Positions 5,224 to 7,992 of a stretch of DNA of 7,992 nucleotides are shown here, one piece after another. Within the stretch, counting starts at the first letter, position 1; every line of letters begins with the position of its first letter. A program made the translations under genes and the position numbers. Source of the DNA: Veillonellaceae bacterium (GTDB taxonomy: Bacteria; Bacillota; Negativicutes; Veillonellales; Veillonellaceae); the NCBI GenBank assembly GCA_900765165.1, contig CAAFQR010000125.1:1-7992 (forward strand), given 5' to 3'. The notes below the pieces were generated by a model. The model had not been told where the DNA came from, searched no databases, and saw nothing but the letters and a program-made list of their open reading frames with translations.

Positions 5224-5937
5224 TTATTTATGTGTCAGTTTACTAACCGATTCGTTGTCGATGTTCATGCCGGTCAGCAAGGCTTGTTCGGAGTGTTCCA
5301 TGTGCATGCGTGCCATTTTGCGAGCTTGTTTGCCGTCGCGGTTGGCAATGGCTTCCACTAAGAGGCGATGTTCTTCGCGGGTTTTTGCCAAGCGGCCCGG
5401 CTGGTTCATGGAAACGGTACGGAAGCGCAACGTCTGTTCGCGCAGGTTGTGGATGATTTCAACTAAGCGCTCGTTACGAGAAGCTTTGTACAGTACTTCG
5501 TGGAAGGCAACGTCTGTTTCAACGATTTTGTCCATGTCTTTCGTTTCAATATAGTTGCCGATTTCAACTAGCATGCGTTCCAAGGCTTCGATTTCTTCGT
5601 CCGTAATGCGTTCCGCTGCTAAGGCCGCCGCCAATTCTTCTAAGGCGGAGCGAATTTCGAAAACCTGAGAGATGTCTTTTAAGGAAATGTCCGCCACGTA
5701 GGTGCCTCGGCGCGGAATCATAACCACAAAGCCTTCCTGTTCCAATTTACGGATGGCTTCGCGAATCGGTGTACGGCTTACGCCTAATTCTTCGGCTAAG
5801 GGGATTTCCATTAACCGTTCGCCCGGTTTTAAGGCGCCATCGCGGATGGCTTGACGCAAGGTGTCGCTTACAACCTCGCGTAATGGTTTGTACGCATCGA
5901 GACGAATCGGTGCTAATCGCATGTGCTCTTTATTCAT
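5224..5937 (-). CDS. GntR-family transcriptional regulator, FadR/FCD subfamily
   Basis: This predicted dimeric DNA-binding regulator has 237 residues, a normal length. A winged helix-turn-helix covers about 16-83. It includes LKPGERLMEIPLAEELGVSR (36-55), the recognition helix TPIREAIRKLEQEG (56-69) and the wing RRGTYVA (76-82). The all-helical FCD ligand domain covers about 88-225 and retains the usual metal-binding set Asp142, His146, His190 and His212, so a carboxylate or amino-acid-like ligand with a metal is plausible. Its ATG at 5937 overlaps the end of ispE by 8 nt and has AAGGAGGA about 11 nt upstream, implying translational coupling. An internal ATG at 5922 is less well supported. 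ispE next to a FadR-type gene is also seen in Clostridia, so co-location need not mean it controls the isoprenoid pathway. Its target is unknown. The family call is secure. Confidence 0.92.
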   Translation of the reverse strand: MNKEHMRLAPIRLDAYKPLREVVSDTLRQAIRDGALKPGERLMEIPLAEELGVSRTPIREAIRKLEQEGFVVMIPRRGTYVADISLKDISQVFEIRSALEELAAALAAERITDEEIEALERMLVEIGNYIETKDMDKIVETDVAFHEVLYKASRNERLVEIIHNLREQTLRFRTVSMNQPGRLAKTREEHRLLVEAIANRDGKQARKMARMHMEHSEQALLTGMNIDNESVSKLTHK

Positions 5938-6823
5938 ATCGTTGTAAGTCCTCCTTGCCGTGAGTTTTGGTGATAAGGCTGAGCCAGTTGTGGCCGGCTT
6001 TTTTGATTTCTTCTTGTAATTCTAAGGCTTCCAAGGCGCGGTCTAAGTAGACGACCATAGTAGGGCCGCTGCCGGTCATGATGGTGGTGTAGCCGCGGTC
6101 AATGAAGAATTGCTTGCATGCGGCCAGCTCCGGCTGCGTCGGGAATAACAGTTCTTCGAAGGTGTTGCCGCTCATGGCCATGGCTTCTTTGATGTTGCCG
6201 TCGGCTACGGCTTTGGTTACGGCGTCCATGGTAACGGACGTAACTTCAGAGGTGCCGTCAAAGCGCTGGTACGCCGGGCCGGTAGCTACGGAGATTTCCG
6301 GTTTTACGATTAGGAGCCAGTGCGGTTTGCCTGTCGGAAGCGGTTCTAGGATTTCACCGCGACCGGTGCCACGTGCCGTGCCGCCTTTGAGTAAGAAAGG
6401 CACGTCCGAACCGAGACCGTCGGCTAATTTCAGAAGCTCCTCGTGGGTTAAGCGCAGGTCCCAGAATTTGTTGAGCCCGAGGAGCATAGCAGCCGCATCG
6501 CCACTGCCGCCGCCGAGACCGGCTGCCGGGGGCACGCGTTTTAGCAAATGAATAGCACCACCGGTTTTGCAGCCTGTGTATTCCTGAACGGCGCGCAGTG
6601 CTTTGAGAGCCAGATTGCTTTCGTCGTAAGGAATCATTTCATTCATATAGGACGGAAGTTCCGGTGCCATGCCGGAAAATACGACGGAATGATGCTTGGC
6701 AAAATAGATGGAATCTCCCAGGTGAATTGACTGAAAGACTGTGTCGATATTGTGGTAGCCGTCGGGCCGCTTATTGAGAATGGCCAGGCCGATGTTGATT
6801 TTACTGAAGCCCAGTTGCTCCAT
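5930..6823 (-). CDS. ispE: 4-diphosphocytidyl-2-C-methyl-D-erythritol kinase IspE
   Basis: IspE uses ATP to phosphorylate 4-diphosphocytidyl-methylerythritol, a step of the non-mevalonate (MEP) route to isoprenoids in the cytoplasm. The 297-residue length is normal for IspE. All GHMP-kinase motifs are present. Motif 1 is SKINIGLAILNKRPDGYH (7-24) with catalytic Lys8. The ATP glycine loop is PPAAGLGGGSGDAAA (98-112), and GLGSDVPF (136-143) carries catalytic Asp140. Motif 3 is TGSGPT (250-255). The loop has Gly108 where Ser, Thr or Ala is common, a mild variation. The start has AAAGGAGG with a 4-nt spacer and a near-ideal promoter at 6887-6915. It is the first gene of a two-gene operon, its stop overlapping the gntR start. 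It indicates that the organism makes isoprenoids by the MEP pathway. Confidence 0.96.
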   Translation of the reverse strand: MEQLGFSKINIGLAILNKRPDGYHNIDTVFQSIHLGDSIYFAKHHSVVFSGMAPELPSYMNEMIPYDESNLALKALRAVQEYTGCKTGGAIHLLKRVPPAAGLGGGSGDAAAMLLGLNKFWDLRLTHEELLKLADGLGSDVPFLLKGGTARGTGRGEILEPLPTGKPHWLLIVKPEISVATGPAYQRFDGTSEVTSVTMDAVTKAVADGNIKEAMAMSGNTFEELLFPTQPELAACKQFFIDRGYTTIMTGSGPTMVVYLDRALEALELQEEIKKAGHNWLSLITKTHGKEDLQRYE

Positions 6824-6846
6824 GGTGCCTCCTTTTGCTTTAGCGG

Positions 6847-6875
6847 TTGAAATTCTATAGGTAATGGGGTAAGAT
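6847..6875 (+). promoter_or_regulatory. Promoter of the yitT-like gene
   Basis: TTGAAA (6847-6852), a 17-bp spacer and TAAGAT (6870-6875) form a good sigma-A-like match. The start near 6882 gives a leader of about 80 nt. It overlaps the transcribed leader of ispE and faces the ispE promoter. Confidence 0.55.
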
Positions 6876-6886
6876 TAAACTATATT

Positions 6887-6915
6887 ATTATAATCTATTC
6901 AGTCGGAAATTTCAA
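6887..6915 (-). promoter_or_regulatory. Promoter of the ispE-gntR operon
   Basis: On the minus strand TTGAAA (6915-6910), a 17-bp spacer and a perfect TATAAT (6892-6887) form a near-consensus promoter. The start near 6880 lies about 57 nt upstream of the ispE ATG. Confidence 0.8.
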
Positions 6916-6964
6916 TTCGCAGCCATGGCGGTCTTTTGAGAATCGCTAGGCTAACGGAGGGCAT

Positions 6965-7992
6965 ATGACAAAGCAGTGGAAGGCCAGACTGAAATTAATG
7001 GCCATGATCACCATTGGGTCTCTATTCTTTGCCGTAGGGATTAACGCCTTTGTAATACCGCATAAATTAGTAGGTGGCGGTATTAGTGGTATTGCGTTGA
7101 TTTTGTATTATACGACAGGGATTCCTTTGGGGACCTTGAACTTAGTATTAAACTTACCGGTGTTTTATTGCGCTTATCGGTGGCTAGGGCGACGCCATGT
7201 GAAGATTACCCTGTTTGGCACGGCGGTAATTTCGTGGATTATCAACGAAACGGCGTTTCTAGCTGATTATAATATGACGCATGACCCTCTTGTAGGGGCT
7301 ATCATCGGCGGTGTCTTGTGCGGTGTGGGCCTTGGCATCGTATATAAGTCTGGCGGTAATACGGGCGGTCTCGATCCGATTGCGATGATTATTCGCAAGT
7401 ATTACGGCTTGCAAATGGGGAGCATTTCATTTGCTATCAATATTGTTATATTAACGGTAGCTTCGGCGATTGTAGGGGTAGAAGCAGCGGCGATTACGCT
7501 GGTAAACCTTTATATTTCCGCCATGGTTACCAATAAGGTAGTTGTCGGATTTAGCCAGCGTAAAGCGGTGTTTATTATTTCAGCAAAGCCCTATGCCATT
7601 ACTGATTTGATTATCCACCACTTAGGTCGCGGCGCCACGATTTTGAATGGCGAAGGGGCGTATACCCATCAATCCAGACAGGTCATCCTTGTGGTAGTAG
7701 GGCTTATGCAGCTTAGTAAGCTGAAGGAAGCAATCCGCGAAGAGGACCCGATGGCGTTCTTGCTCATCACGGATGCAGCAGAGGTTATCGGCCGTGGTTT
7801 CACTATGCGACGTAATGAACTGCCGCCGGAGGTAATCCGCGCCATGTTCAAGAGCGAGCAGGATAAGGACCAGGCACTCGAGCGGGCTAAGGAACAGGAT
7901 GGTCTGACGCAGACGTTGACAGACGGGGCGACAACGACGACGGAACAAACAAAGGTAGACACTACGAAGGAAGTTCCAGCAGGAGCTCCACA
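6965..7992 (+). CDS. YitT-family membrane protein (DUF161/DUF2179), 3' end beyond window
   Basis: The frame stays open from the ATG at 6965 to the window edge (342 complete codons, no stop). A GGAGG site lies 4 nt before the start. The N-terminal half is membrane-embedded, with likely segments near 12-31, 36-50, 56-72, 80-95, 108-127 and 152-172, and carries the family motifs LVGGGISGIA (35-44) and SGGNTGGLDPIA (129-140). A soluble C-terminal DUF2179 domain covers about 200-283. It has GRGATILNGEGAYT (221-234), LSKLKEAI (250-257) and a TDAAEVIGRGF stretch (269-279). YitT proteins usually end near 280-290 residues. This one continues with a charged helix (285-310) and a Thr-rich low-complexity tail (315-342 and on). 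The family's function is unknown. It is divergent from ispE and appears to be expressed from its own promoter. Confidence 0.9.
   Translation, partial: MTKQWKARLKLMAMITIGSLFFAVGINAFVIPHKLVGGGISGIALILYYTTGIPLGTLNLVLNLPVFYCAYRWLGRRHVKITLFGTAVISWIINETAFLADYNMTHDPLVGAIIGGVLCGVGLGIVYKSGGNTGGLDPIAMIIRKYYGLQMGSISFAINIVILTVASAIVGVEAAAITLVNLYISAMVTNKVVVGFSQRKAVFIISAKPYAITDLIIHHLGRGATILNGEGAYTHQSRQVILVVVGLMQLSKLKEAIREEDPMAFLLITDAAEVIGRGFTMRRNELPPEVIRAMFKSEQDKDQALERAKEQDGLTQTLTDGATTTTEQTKVDTTKEVPAGAP

Noticed and set aside
6102..6551. Plus-strand open frame of 149 codons opposite ispE
   Set aside because: It is antisense to an intact IspE with all GHMP motifs. Its Ser/Pro/Arg-rich composition is typical of an antisense shadow.
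7622..7962. Two minus-strand open frames opposite the yitT-like gene
   Set aside because: They overlap the DUF2179 region of a well-supported YitT-family protein and have no independent family signal or ribosome binding site that I can support.

Overview
This window looks like chromosomal DNA from an anaerobic member of the Bacillota (Firmicutes). The evidence is a tRNA-sensing T-box leader, strong AGGAGG-type ribosome binding sites, sigma-A-like promoters with 17-18 bp spacers, and an ispE gene overlapping a FadR-type GntR regulator gene. The base composition is intermediate rather than strongly AT-rich, and the gene set would suit the Negativicutes (Veillonella/Megasphaera/Dialister relatives). 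That placement is an inference and no single marker proves it. Nothing points to a phage, plasmid, insertion sequence or CRISPR array.

Left part (1-1975). A partial minus-strand gene encodes a YkvI-like multi-spanning transporter. It is preceded by a complete T-box riboswitch with its own promoter and terminator, and the specifier codon reads best as CTC (leucine). A plus-strand beta-class carbonic anhydrase is transcribed away from it and ends at a strong, apparently bidirectional terminator (1938-1974).

Middle part (1975-5223). A minus-strand operon reads, in transcription order, yjiH-like membrane protein, yjiG-like membrane protein, then a CPG2-like M20 metallopeptidase. Its promoter lies at 4628-4657. 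Two identical 12-bp palindromic boxes sit exactly 21 bp apart just upstream of the -35. The layout recalls the E. coli yjiH-yjiG-iadA operon, with an M20 peptidase in place of the isoaspartyl dipeptidase. The likely theme is transport of a peptide or acylated amino acid coupled to hydrolysis, but the substrate cannot be read from the sequence. A 640-bp gene-poor, AT-rich gap follows, which contains the terminator of the next operon.

Right part (5224-7992). ispE (isoprenoid MEP pathway) and a GntR/FCD regulator form a minus-strand operon with overlapping coding regions. A YitT-family membrane protein runs divergently on the plus strand and off the window edge. Two good promoters face each other within 70 bp between ispE and the yitT-like gene.

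Most of the window is ordinary, well-understood gene content. The points most worth a second look are the leucine-type T-box in front of a YkvI-like transporter, the YjiH-YjiG-M20 operon, and its paired upstream operator boxes. I see no convincing evidence of a wholly new system.
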